From Asanoa sp040654855 (GTDB lineage: Bacteria; Actinomycetota; Actinomycetes; Mycobacteriales; Micromonosporaceae), in contig NZ_JBFAIU010000005.1 in the NCBI RefSeq assembly GCF_040654855.1, positions 7,214 through 71,213 on the forward strand: a DNA stretch of 64,000 nt, read 5' to 3'. Positions 1 through 8,518 of the stretch are shown in pieces. The notes beneath the pieces are model-generated. The model had not been told where the DNA came from and ran no database searches. It saw nothing but the letters and a program-made list of their open reading frames with translations. The translations under genes and the position numbers were made by a program. Positions within the stretch are counted from its first letter, which is position 1. Each line of letters begins with the position of its first letter.

Positions 1-1625
1 GTATTGCCAGTGCAGCTTGAGCCGCAATACCGCCTCCTCCACACCGACTGCATCCTTCAGCATGGTTGCCGCGGCGTAGAGGTACGAGTGGCCGAGGACA
101 CCATCCGGGCCGAGGCATGGCCGCAGCGCGTGATCGTTGAGGTCGTGGAGCACGGCGGCAGAGGTGCCGAACAGCTCACGCACGGGCGCCGGCACGGTCG
201 CAGGCAGGTCGCCGACGTCGGGCATCGTTGGCTCGAGGCGATGGAAAGCAAACCGTCGACGCAGCGCCGAATCGAGCGGAGCGACGGACCGGTCGGTGGT
301 GTTCGTTGTGGCTATGACGTACACGTTGTCTGGGACAAAGAAGGTGCGCCTCGAGTACGGCAGTTGCGCCGGCGTCGGCGTCGTCCAGTCCTGCGCGGTT
401 GCCGGTGTCTTGATGTCACGGTGCTTGTACCGAGCGCGCCTCGATGCTTCGAGCGTTAGTAGGAGGTCGCCAAAGACGCTCGGCACGTTGCAACGGTTGA
501 GCTCGTCGAGCAGGACGAGAACGTCTTTGTCTGGCGCAGCAACGGCGGCGGCGCAGACCGAGACGAAGAATCCATCTTGGAGCCCGAACTTGCCGGTCGA
601 AGTCGCTGGTTGGTCGAAAGCCTTCGCGGTGGAGGCTTCAGCCTCTGGCCGCAGGCCCTCGATAAAATCCTCATACGAGCTGCTGGGATGGAGGACGATG
701 GCGCGGTAACGCTGATCATCGAAGGTCAGCAGATCGCGCCCGGTGCGCGCCCTCCACTCTCGAGCAATTCGTTCAATCGTGTAGGACTTGCCCGTGCCCG
801 GCACTCCTTCGAGGACGACATTCTTGAAGGTCAGCAGCGCCTCGAATATCGGGTCTGACGTCATAGCCGGCGCCGGGGCCGGCTCGGCTAGGTGGGGATG
901 CGTGACCATGTCGGTGAACAGCTCCGGGATGCGTTCGTTGAGGAATCGCAGCAGGGTGAACAGATGGGCATCTGTGATCTTGAACAGATAGCCCTGTTTG
1001 ACGTTCCCTTGGACATCGAACGGCCCGACGCCTGGATCGCGGTTCGGGATCTCGATTCGCGGGATCGGCCTGGGCAGCTCGTAGTAGTCGACTGGGCACA
1101 GGTAGCCCTGTTCGCCCCAAGCGTCGCCGCTCAGGCCTTCCGGTCGGGGAGCCTCGTAGGGCGCCTCAGCGACGGTCCCGATCGCGCGGACAGCGCCGTT
1201 CTCGTAGTGGATGATCCGTTGCCCCACCCTGAGCTTGCGCACGTCGGTGTGATGTGCGACGCCATAACCGGCCTTCGTCTGTTTCGGCGCCCACACGAAG
1301 CCCCCGTCCCGCTCTGGCTTGTAGCTCGCGCCCTGGTTGGCCCACCACAAGCCGGGGAAGGGAAGCACCTCGAGCCCAAGCTTCGCTAGTTGGGCGATCC
1401 CCTGCGTCGCGTCGAACTCACTCGCTCGAAGGGGCTTGGCACGGGGGTGAACCGGTGCGCGACGCCTGCTACCGCCTTGGGGTCGTAGAACCGACCTTCG
1501 TGGCGCAGGACGTACGTGGTTGCCGTGCCAAACCCGTACCTCGCGAGGAACGCCTCACGACCGAGTTCGTCAAACTCGGCCAACGTCGCCGTAACCGCGG
1601 ATAGATCAATCTCCGAAAGCGACAT
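1..1625 (-). pseudogene. McrB-like AAA+ restriction ATPase, frameshifted and cut by the window edge
   Basis: This looks like the NTPase subunit of a McrBC-type modification-dependent restriction system. The N-terminal 60-70 residues (from ATG at 1625) resemble the head domain of ScoMcrA/McrB-like proteins, with a GFG...YDPKAVAGVAH pattern. The frame then breaks: the family continuation (AKPLRASEF, then LPFPGLWWAN) is in another frame from about 1440 down to the window start, with no stop in over 470 codons. That part holds Walker A GVPGTGKS (about 820-797), Walker B LVLLDELNR (about 515-489) and the McrB-type NTTDRS signature (about 303-286) before RRRF. One extra base in the G5 run at 1443-1447 would join the frames, so this is either a real one-base deletion or a sequencing error. 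The C-terminus and any mcrC partner lie beyond position 1. Confident of family, unsure whether functional. Confidence 0.8.
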
Positions 1626-1718
1626 GCGTCTGAGCCTAGTCCCGACGACGAGACTGTCTACCGTCGTGATCGTCTTCGCGGCCGCACAGGCGGCCTGATC
1701 TGGCCGTCAGTCGTGCAC

Positions 1719-2558
1719 TTAGGACGGGCGGAGGACGCAGCCGGTGCAGAGTTTTGGTTGCGGGAGCGTGAAGGCTAGGCAGCAGGTTTTGCGCTGGACG
1801 TTCAGTTGGCCTCCTGGGCCGTCGACCAGGTCGATCAGGTCGTCCAACTCCAGCGCAGTCAGCAGCGTTGTGATGTTGTCTCGGGTCGAACCCGGTAGCC
1901 AGTCCGCCGCACGTAGCAGGCCGTATGCCATGCCCGATGAAACCGAACCCATCAGCGTCCGAGCCCCGACCCGGACCTCCGCGTGGATCGCTTCCAGCAT
2001 CGGGTTCACGTGCTCGTCCAGCAGCGACGTGCGGAACGCCTCCAGCAGCGCCGCCTCGTCCGGGACCACCACGACCTCGGGCAGGCCCGAGATGGCCAGC
2101 GGGTCCGACGGCAGCACGGCCACGTCAATAGAACGGCGGTAACCAAGCGTCAGCAGCGGACGGTGGTCCTCGAAGTGGACCAGGACGTCCGACGAACGCA
2201 GCAGCGGCACCCGCCGTGCCGACGCCCAACCCAGCACCGCCGGCAACGCCAGCCAGTAGCTGTAGGACTTCCACGCCAGCGCTGCGGCCGCGTGGGGGGA
2301 ACCACGCCAGCGGCGGCCCGCGGCCTCCAGCAGTTGCGGGAGGTGGGAGCCGTCGGCCAGCGACGAGGCCGGCAGCCAACCCGCTGGGTCGTGGACGAGC
2401 AGGCCCTGCGTCAGGCCTGGGAGATCATCCGTCCCGAACATTGAGCGCAGGGTGGCCGAGATCGGGTCGAAGGGCGCGCCGGCCATCGCGCGGAAGTCGA
2501 TGGTCGCCGTCACCGGGACCGGACCGCCGTCCGCATCTGTGCCGTCACAGAACTTCAC
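1719..2558 (-). CDS. FhuF-like ferric siderophore reductase ([2Fe-2S])
   Basis: Probable cytosolic ferric-siderophore reductase that releases iron from an imported chelate. The 279-residue protein ends in the FhuF-type cluster ligand pattern C-C-x10-C-x2-C (Cys259, Cys260, Cys271, Cys274), and the body has the weakly conserved alpha/beta layout of that family. The GTG start at 2558 is preceded by GGAG. A strong DtxR/IdeR-type iron box lies 36-54 bp upstream of the start, so iron-replete repression is expected, which supports the assignment independently. It stands alone: the upstream gene is divergent and no siderophore synthesis or transport genes are next to it. Overall family placement is by motif and regulation; the substrate siderophore cannot be inferred. 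Confidence 0.82.
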   Translation of the reverse strand: MKFCDGTDADGGPVPVTATIDFRAMAGAPFDPISATLRSMFGTDDLPGLTQGLLVHDPAGWLPASSLADGSHLPQLLEAAGRRWRGSPHAAAALAWKSYSYWLALPAVLGWASARRVPLLRSSDVLVHFEDHRPLLTLGYRRSIDVAVLPSDPLAISGLPEVVVVPDEAALLEAFRTSLLDEHVNPMLEAIHAEVRVGARTLMGSVSSGMAYGLLRAADWLPGSTRDNITTLLTALELDDLIDLVDGPGGQLNVQRKTCCLAFTLPQPKLCTGCVLRPS

Positions 2559-2593
2559 CCACTCCGATTGCCAGCCGGAACACCATAGCGTGC

Positions 2594-2612
2594 TAAGGCT
2601 AGCCTAACCAGA
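2594..2612 (-). promoter_or_regulatory. Iron box (DtxR/IdeR/DmdR operator)
   Basis: The plus-strand 19-mer TAAGGCTAGCCTAACCAGA matches the reverse complement of the IdeR/DmdR iron-box consensus at 15 of 19 positions by eye, with a perfect AGGCTAGCCT core palindrome. It sits just upstream of the FhuF-like reductase start at 2558, where a repressor would block its promoter. Confidence 0.75.
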
Positions 2613-2803
2613 GAATCGCTGGTCGGCGCGGGCTACTCCTCATCTGGGCGGATGACGGCGCTTCGCGGCGTGTCGACTAAGTCGCGCTGAGCGACGATTG
2701 TCAAGTGATTTGTCGGTAACGCGGCACTTCTGGTCGGGTTGCGATCCTGCGCAGCAGACTGGATTTCCGGGCCTCTAGGGGAGTCCGGCCCCAACAGGGA
2801 TGC

Positions 2804-4399
2804 GTGATGCCGAGCCCGCCGTCGCCGACCTCACCAATCTCGCCGATAGAACGCGCCGCCCAGACGTTCGCGGCCGAGCTGTCGCGCTGGCGGGTCGAAC
2901 GCGGCCTGACGAAGAAACAGCTCGCCACGCAGATGGGCTTCGATCCCTCGTACGTCAGCCACGTCGAGGGTCGCCGCCACCGCCCCACCGAGGACTTCGC
3001 CCGCCGCGCCGAGGCCGTGCTCAGCGCCGGCGGGGCGATCTGGCTGCGCTTCCAGGACTACGACGACCTGCGCCACGCCCGCGGCGCCGCCGGGCAGTTG
3101 CAGCGCGACCCGCCCGTACCCGAGCAATGGATGCCCCCTGGCACCGGCCTCATCGTCGAGCAGGAGGTCGCCACGCTCGCGTTCGTCGGCGACGCGTACC
3201 GCTGCGTGATCCGCCGCTCCCTCTACAACGCCGGGACCGAGCCGGTCACCCGCTACCTCGTGCGGGTCGCCGTCGACCGCTATCCCGACGACCCGGAGCT
3301 GTCGAACAAGCACCACCGTGACAACCCGCTGACCTTCGACGAGCTCGATCTGCGCGCCTGGTGCGACGACCCGCCGGCGCGCGAGCCGATGGAGTGGCGC
3401 AAGAAGCACGACCGCGACGCGTTCAAAGAGGTCTGGTTGCTCTTCGAGAACGCGAACGGCCGCTTCCCGCTCTATCCCGGAGAGCGGGTCACCATCGAGT
3501 ACGCGTACACGGTGGGTCAGGAGAAATGGGGTCGTTGGTTCCAGCGCGCCGTCCGGCTGCCGACGCGGCGGCTGACCGTGCGCCTCGACTTCCCGACCGA
3601 GCTGGACGCGCAGGTGTGGGGCGTGGAGACGTCGCTGTCGGCCGAGGAGGCGCCGTTGCGCACGCCGGTGGCGCGGCGGGCGGAGGGTGACCGCACGTGG
3701 TTCGAGTGGACCACCGACTCGCCGACGCTCAACGCCCGTTACCGGCTGGAGTGGCGGTTCCGGGGGCTGCGGGAGGCGCCGAACGGGTGGCGGGCGTCCC
3801 TGCCGGCCACCCCACCGGTCGTGCCCGCGCAGCGCCACGCGCCGCGGACGCCGAGCGAACGGATGCGGTCCGTCGGCGTGGTGCAGCGGGGCAGCGCACT
3901 GCTCGCGCATCCGGCGGTGCCGTTGCGGCTGCCGGAGGACGCCGCCGCGGGGCGCGATGTGGTCGACCGGCTGTTCGCCGCGCTCGAGCGGATCGAGGAG
4001 ATGCACATCTTCAGCAAGGGTGTGGGCCTGGCGGCGCCGCAGATCGGGCTCGCCGTGGCGATCGCCGTAGTCCGGCCGGCCGATCCGGCGGCTGAGCCGT
4101 TGGTGCTGGTCAACCCGCGGATCGTGGACGCTTCGCCGCGTACGGACGAGCGGTATGAGGGGTGTCTGTCGTTCTTCGACGTGCGCGGGCTCGTGCCGCG
4201 GTCGTTGCGGATCCAGGTGGAGCACGCGGACTGGTCCGGCGAGCGGCTGGTGACGACTTTCGAACGAGGGCTGGCGCGGCTGGTCGCGCACGAGGTCGAT
4301 CATTTGGAGGGCCGCTTGTACGACGAGCGGATGGCGCCGGGTGCGGCGCTGGTGCCGATCGGCGAGTACCGCGAGACCGGGGTGCCCTGGAGCTATTAG
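2804..4399 (+). CDS. XRE helix-turn-helix / peptide deformylase fusion protein
   Basis: A 531-residue protein with an N-terminal XRE-type helix-turn-helix (about residues 18-75, LTKKQLATQMGFDPSYVSHVE), a middle domain of about 270 residues I do not recognise, and a C-terminal peptide deformylase domain. All three deformylase motifs are present: G406-x-G408-x-AA-x-Q413, E452-G-C454-L-S and H496-E-x2-H500, so the metal ligands Cys, His, His and the catalytic Glu are intact. Ordinary deformylases are about 170-220 residues and have no DNA-binding domain, so this is not the housekeeping enzyme. A GTG at 2804 and an ATG at 2807 are both possible starts. It is divergent from the FhuF-like gene and convergent with the DUF4143 gene, with overlapping stop codons at 4396-4399. 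The middle domain may bind a ligand or partner; function is unknown. Confidence 0.85.
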   Translation: MMPSPPSPTSPISPIERAAQTFAAELSRWRVERGLTKKQLATQMGFDPSYVSHVEGRRHRPTEDFARRAEAVLSAGGAIWLRFQDYDDLRHARGAAGQLQRDPPVPEQWMPPGTGLIVEQEVATLAFVGDAYRCVIRRSLYNAGTEPVTRYLVRVAVDRYPDDPELSNKHHRDNPLTFDELDLRAWCDDPPAREPMEWRKKHDRDAFKEVWLLFENANGRFPLYPGERVTIEYAYTVGQEKWGRWFQRAVRLPTRRLTVRLDFPTELDAQVWGVETSLSAEEAPLRTPVARRAEGDRTWFEWTTDSPTLNARYRLEWRFRGLREAPNGWRASLPATPPVVPAQRHAPRTPSERMRSVGVVQRGSALLAHPAVPLRLPEDAAAGRDVVDRLFAALERIEEMHIFSKGVGLAAPQIGLAVAIAVVRPADPAAEPLVLVNPRIVDASPRTDERYEGCLSFFDVRGLVPRSLRIQVEHADWSGERLVTTFERGLARLVAHEVDHLEGRLYDERMAPGAALVPIGEYRETGVPWSY

Positions 4400-5646
4400 C
4401 TCGCGGCTGTCTGCCAGAGGGCGCTGACCGGCATGGCGCGGAGCTTGTCGCCGAACGGCAGCGTCGCGGTGCCGGTGTAGAGGACGACGCCGGCGACGAA
4501 GTCATCGCCGAGGCGGTCCGCGAGTCGGCGTAGGCCGCGGAAGTCGTCCGGTCCGACGGTCGAGGCCGCCTTCACCTCGATGCCCACCACGTTGCCGGAC
4601 CTGTTTTCGAGCACGCCGTCAACTTCGAACTTGCTGTGGTCGCGGTAGTGCGAGAGCTCGGCTGCCGCGCGGCACCACGTCAGTTGGCGGGCCAGCTCGG
4701 ACAGGACGAAGGACTCGAGCAGCGGCCCGAACGGCGCACCCGGGCGGAGCAACGACCGGGCGTCGATCGCCAGCTCGTTCGCGGCGATGCCGGAGTCGAC
4801 GAAGATCAGCTTCGGGGATGCCGTGGCCCGGGTGCCCAGGTTGCGCGACCATCCCGGAACGCGCTTGACGAGAAAGATCTCTTCGAGCGCCTGCATGTAG
4901 CGAGCGATCGTTGGTCGGCTCAGTCCGAGCTCGGACTCGAGCGAGTTCGCGGCGATCACCGTGGCGGATCTGGCGGCCAGCAGGCGGACGAGCTTGCGCA
5001 GTTCGGCCTTGCGGTGGATGTCGGAGAGCTGGCGGACGTCGCGGTCGATGAGGGCCTGGACGTATCCGTCGAGGAAGCGCTGGCGGCGCTGGGAGTCGGT
5101 GCGGCTCGTGGCCTCGGGGAGCCCGCCGCGCACGATCCGGGCGGCGTAGTCGGCGCGGGTCACCGTGGACTCGTGTCGCAGCTCGGGTCCCGACGCGAAG
5201 ATGGCGTCGATGAAGCCGTCGGGTTCGTCGTCGAGCTCGCCTTGTGAGAAGGGCCAGAGCTCGACGGTCTCCATCCGGCCGGGCAGAGCGTCGGGGGCGG
5301 CGACCATCCCGAACAGTCGCGACGATCCGGTCAACAGGTACCGGCCGGGGCGTGGGTCCTCGTCGACCGACGCCTTGATGGCCAGGAGCAGCTCTGGTGC
5401 CCGCTGGATCTCGTCGATCGCCATCAGCTCGCCGGTGTCGACGAAGCCCACGGGATCGGCGAGGGCCGCGGCGCGGTCCTGCGCCCGGTCGAGGTCACGG
5501 CGCTCGGCGAGACGATCTTGGGCGACGACACGGACGAGGGTGCTCTTGCCGACCTGGCGGGCCCCGGTGATGAGCACGACGCGGGTGTCGGCGAGCGCGG
5601 CGCTCACCTGCACCGCGGCACGGCGCGGGATCAGGTGTGTCGGCAC
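4396..5646 (-). CDS. AAA ATPase with C-terminal DUF4143 domain
   Basis: A 416-residue P-loop ATPase of the AAA_14/DUF4143 family, abundant in bacteria and archaea but of poorly defined function. Walker A is GARQVGKST (residues 28-36) and Walker B is MAIDEIQ (75-81), followed by a sensor-like LLTGSSRL. The C-terminal DUF4143 part includes a winged-helix-like stretch (LSRPTIARYMQALEE) and a nuclease-like fold pattern (DSGIAANEL, then FEVDGVLE...GIEVKA) in which the D-x(n)-E-x-K spacing is preserved. Members are often linked to toxin-antitoxin-like or mobile contexts. It is monocistronic, and its stop overlaps that of the deformylase fusion gene on the other strand. Confidence 0.88.
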   Translation of the reverse strand: MPTHLIPRRAAVQVSAALADTRVVLITGARQVGKSTLVRVVAQDRLAERRDLDRAQDRAAALADPVGFVDTGELMAIDEIQRAPELLLAIKASVDEDPRPGRYLLTGSSRLFGMVAAPDALPGRMETVELWPFSQGELDDEPDGFIDAIFASGPELRHESTVTRADYAARIVRGGLPEATSRTDSQRRQRFLDGYVQALIDRDVRQLSDIHRKAELRKLVRLLAARSATVIAANSLESELGLSRPTIARYMQALEEIFLVKRVPGWSRNLGTRATASPKLIFVDSGIAANELAIDARSLLRPGAPFGPLLESFVLSELARQLTWCRAAAELSHYRDHSKFEVDGVLENRSGNVVGIEVKAASTVGPDDFRGLRRLADRLGDDFVAGVVLYTGTATLPFGDKLRAMPVSALWQTAAS

Positions 5647-5754
5647 GCCCTCATGCTAGCTCGCGGGTTTCGATTTGCGACGGCTGAACTTTCGATCTGC
5701 GGCGAGTTGATGTTCGATTCGCGCGATGTTGGCGGTTGGTTCGCGGGACCAGCC

Positions 5755-5826
5755 GCGGACCTGGCAGCGGAGCGAAGCGCAGCGTTGTCTGGCGGGAGCG
5801 GCGGTCGTGCCCCCGGCTGACCCGAG
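5755..5826. repeat. Dispersed repeat copy A
   Basis: An intergenic block containing GCAGCGGAGCGAAGCGCAGC and GGCGGGAGCGGCGGTCGTGC. A closely similar block in inverted orientation occurs at 63858-63927. Both copies sit just past the 3' ends of genes. Confidence 0.6.
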
Positions 5827-5830
5827 CAGT

Positions 5831-6946
5831 CTAGATATCGCCGAAGGTGTCGTACTTGATCCTGACCGCCGGCACCTTCAGCTCGGCCAGTGTGCGCAGC
5901 GTGTTCTTGACCATCGAGGCCGAGCCCGAGACGAAGAAGTCGTGGTCGCCCCAGGGCCCGTAGCGGGCCACGACCTCGCCGATGTTGCCCTGCTCGCCGA
6001 CGAAGTTGCGGTCGTCGCTGCAGGCCGGCACCACCGACAGCCACGGGTAGCGCGCCGCCAGCTTGTTGAGTTCGGGCAGGTCGTATAGGTCGTCGCGGTC
6101 CTTGGCGCCGAAGAACACGTGCACCCAGCGGGTGCGGTTGTAGCGCGTCAGCTCCTCGATCAGCGCCTTGACCGGGGCCAGGCCCGTGCCGCCGGCTACG
6201 CAGACCACGTCGCGGGTCGACTTGCGGTCGAGGGTCATCGTGCCCATCGGCGCCGCCACCCGGAGCAGGTCGCCCACCTGGACCCGGCGAACCAGCGCAC
6301 TCGAGACCCAGCCGGCACCCAGCGCGCGCACGTGGAACTCGATCGTGCCCTCCTTGTTGGGGGCGTTCGCCATGGAGTACGTGCGCCAGAGCCTGGGCTG
6401 GTAGCGCGGCGCCTCGACGCTGACGTACTGGCCGGCGCGGTATTCCAGCGGGTACTGCAGCGGCCGGCAGGTCATCACGGCGATGTCGCGGGCGCGGCGT
6501 TCGTGGGTGAGGACCTCGGCGTGCCAGAACGCCGGGTTCGGGTCGGCCTCCGCGCCGGCGATCATTTTCTTCGCGATCACGTTGTACGCGTCGCCCCAGG
6601 CCTGGTCGTACTCGATGCTCCAGGACTCGCCCGCGAAGGTGCGCAGCGCCTCGAGCAGCGCCTCGCCGACCACCTCGTAGTGCTCTGGTTCCACGTGGAA
6701 CTTGCGGTGATCGCGACCGAGCTGGCGCAGGTATTCCTCGAACCGGTCCGGGTCGTCGAGCGTCTGCACCGCGCTGACGATGGCGCCGAGCAGCCGCGCG
6801 CGCTGCACGTCCATGGTCACCGGGAACAGGTTCCGCAAGTGCGGGTTGGACAGGAAAATGCGTGCGTAGAAGTATCCGGCGACCTTGTCCTGCTGTTCCT
6901 CGACGAGGGTCCAGCTTTCCTTCAGCAGCCGTGAAAGGTTCCCCAT
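5831..6946 (-). CDS. Flavohemoglobin (globin + FAD/NAD reductase), probable nitric oxide dioxygenase
   Basis: Two-domain protein of 371 residues. An N-terminal globin (1-140) has B10-region Tyr (YFY, 25-27), CD1 Phe (F41) and the proximal His (H80 in GRDH, aligned to the KHVSF histidine of Hmp). A ferredoxin-reductase module follows with the FAD motif RTYSMAN and the NAD motif GGTGLAPVKALIEEL. It would oxidise nitric oxide to nitrate with O2 and NADH in the cytosol, or act as an oxygen-binding reductase. The start at 6946 (MGNLSRLL) is chosen because it begins at the normal globin N-terminus; upstream extension in frame is possible but has no homology. Monocistronic; divergent from the PPOX gene across a 250-bp gap in which I see no clear operator. 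Confidence 0.9.
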   Translation of the reverse strand: MGNLSRLLKESWTLVEEQQDKVAGYFYARIFLSNPHLRNLFPVTMDVQRARLLGAIVSAVQTLDDPDRFEEYLRQLGRDHRKFHVEPEHYEVVGEALLEALRTFAGESWSIEYDQAWGDAYNVIAKKMIAGAEADPNPAFWHAEVLTHERRARDIAVMTCRPLQYPLEYRAGQYVSVEAPRYQPRLWRTYSMANAPNKEGTIEFHVRALGAGWVSSALVRRVQVGDLLRVAAPMGTMTLDRKSTRDVVCVAGGTGLAPVKALIEELTRYNRTRWVHVFFGAKDRDDLYDLPELNKLAARYPWLSVVPACSDDRNFVGEQGNIGEVVARYGPWGDHDFFVSGSASMVKNTLRTLAELKVPAVRIKYDTFGDI

Positions 6947-7196
6947 TGACGCCCTTTTCGCTTGTCGGACGCGCCTCGGCCTCCACCCGGCCCGCCGTGC
7001 CTCTGGTTGATCAGGGTGTGTGTGGTCGCGCTGTGCACGTCTGACCAGCCTGCGCACTCTCCGTCGAGCCCCATCGCACAGAATGTGCGACGGACGCGAT
7101 CCGGCCCTGTCAATCGATCTCCGCGTGTGGAACGCTGAACCGCGTGTGGTAAGGCGCTGCGCGTTCCGGCTGGTCATTTTCGGTTCTGGAGTTCGC

Positions 7197-7709
7197 ATGG
7201 AGCGCACCGTCATCCCTGCCCCAACGGGTTCGTTCGGGCGCGGCCGGCGGTCGGCCGGTTGGCGGTCGACCGCGCCGGTCGGACGTCCCGTACCGGTGGA
7301 CCCGCCAACCGTCGAGCTGAAACGGCTCGACGACCGCATGATCGATTTCATCCGCAGGCAAGAAATGATCTTCGTGACCGCGGCGCTCGGCGGGCGGACC
7401 GCACGGCGCGGGCCGGTCGGTTTCGTCCAGGTGCCGTCGCGGCGGTTGGTCACCTGGCCGGAGTACGGGCGCACGCCGATCTCCGGCGCGGTCCGGTTGC
7501 TGCTGCTCGACCTGCTGAACGAGCGGACGGGGCTGCATGTGACCGGGCGGGCGTCGGTGGTGTCGTTCGGTCCGCTGCAGGTCGCCAGCACCGCCGCCGC
7601 GCCCGTGGCCGCCCCTGGCCCTGGTCCTGGCCCTGGTCCGCAGCCTGAATGCTGGGTCCGGGTGCGGGTCGACCAGGCATGGTTCGCCGACCAGGGGCCA
7701 CTGGTTTAG
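7197..7709 (+). CDS. Pyridoxamine 5'-phosphate oxidase-family flavin-binding protein, divergent
   Basis: About 170 residues from the ATG at 7197. The middle resembles the split-barrel FMN-binding family: FIRRQEMIFVTAA, then GPVGFVQV, WPEYG, and GLHVTGRASVV, which parallels the GPPGF, YPEY and GLHVNGRA pattern of actinobacterial PPOX proteins. The stretch between the WPEY and LLLLD motifs is shorter than usual, and the C-terminal part has a Gly-Pro run (APGPGPGPGPQP). A longer reading frame from 7020 exists, but its extra N-terminus has no domain. Its location divergent to the flavohemoglobin gene suggests a redox or nitrosative-stress role, which is inference. The substrate is unknown. Confidence 0.65.
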   Translation: MERTVIPAPTGSFGRGRRSAGWRSTAPVGRPVPVDPPTVELKRLDDRMIDFIRRQEMIFVTAALGGRTARRGPVGFVQVPSRRLVTWPEYGRTPISGAVRLLLLDLLNERTGLHVTGRASVVSFGPLQVASTAAAPVAAPGPGPGPGPQPECWVRVRVDQAWFADQGPLV

Positions 7710-7753
7710 GGCTCCTCGTACCCGCGCTCAGGTTTATCCGGCACAGTTAGCGC

Positions 7754-8518
7754 GTGACTGTCGATCTCGAGCAGCAGCCGGTACGCACGGACGCCCGGCT
7801 GCGTCCCGAGATCCTGATCGTGCTCGGGTTGTCGCTCGGCCAGTCGGCGATCTACTCGATGGTCACGATCGTGGCGCGGCTCACGGCTTCGCAGCCGCTG
7901 TCGCAGCAGACGGCGACGTTGAACGCGTCGCAGTCAGCTCGGCCTTATCTGGATCTGACGTACCAGCTGCTCGGGATCTTCTTCTCCCTGGTGCCGGTGG
8001 CCCTGGCGCTGTACCTGCTGCGGTCGCCGCGTTCGTTGCTCGGCCTCGATCTTCGCCGCCCTTGGTTCGACTTCAGCTGGGGCGTGGCGCTGGCGGCGGC
8101 GATCGGGCTGCCGGGGCTCGGCCTGGTCTGGGCGGCTTCCTACCTGGGCATCAACGCGAACCTGGTGCCGGCCGCGCTGCCGCCGGTGTGGTGGGCCGTC
8201 CCGGTTCTGATCTTGTCCGCCGCGCAGAACGCGGTGCTGGAGGAGATCGTCGTGGTCGGTTACCTGGTCACCCGGCTGCGCGAGCTCGGCTGGAAACTGG
8301 GCTGGGTGGTCGCGGCGTCGGCGGTGCTCCGCGGCTCGTACCACCTGTATCAGGGTTTCGGCGCCTTCCTCGGCAACGCCGTGATGGGCGTGGTGTTCGC
8401 CCTGTTCTTCATCCGAACAAAGCGGGTGCTGCCACTGGTGGTGGCGCACACGCTGTTGGATGTGGTGGCTTTCGTGGGGTACGCGCTGCTGCCGCGCGAG
8501 TGGTTCAGCTGGCTCTGA
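7754..8518 (+). CDS. CPBP-family intramembrane metalloprotease
   Basis: A polytopic membrane protein of 254 residues starting at GTG 7754, with about seven hydrophobic segments. The CPBP (Abi/CAAX protease-like) motifs are recognisable: the glutamate pair in NAVLEEIVVVGYL, the aromatic/His motif in RGSYHLYQGF, and HTLLD near the C-terminus. The usual Arg four residues after the Glu pair is replaced, so the first motif is slightly degenerate. Such proteins process prenylated or secreted peptides or protect against self-made bacteriocins; no peptide substrate gene is adjacent. Its last 14 bp overlap the end of the convergent EcsC-like gene. Confidence 0.85.
   Translation: MTVDLEQQPVRTDARLRPEILIVLGLSLGQSAIYSMVTIVARLTASQPLSQQTATLNASQSARPYLDLTYQLLGIFFSLVPVALALYLLRSPRSLLGLDLRRPWFDFSWGVALAAAIGLPGLGLVWAASYLGINANLVPAALPPVWWAVPVLILSAAQNAVLEEIVVVGYLVTRLRELGWKLGWVVAASAVLRGSYHLYQGFGAFLGNAVMGVVFALFFIRTKRVLPLVVAHTLLDVVAFVGYALLPREWFSWL

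Noticed and set aside
2831..4303. 490-codon minus-strand frame opposite the deformylase fusion
   Set aside because: Arg/His/Pro-rich with no motif; the plus-strand protein has all three deformylase motifs.
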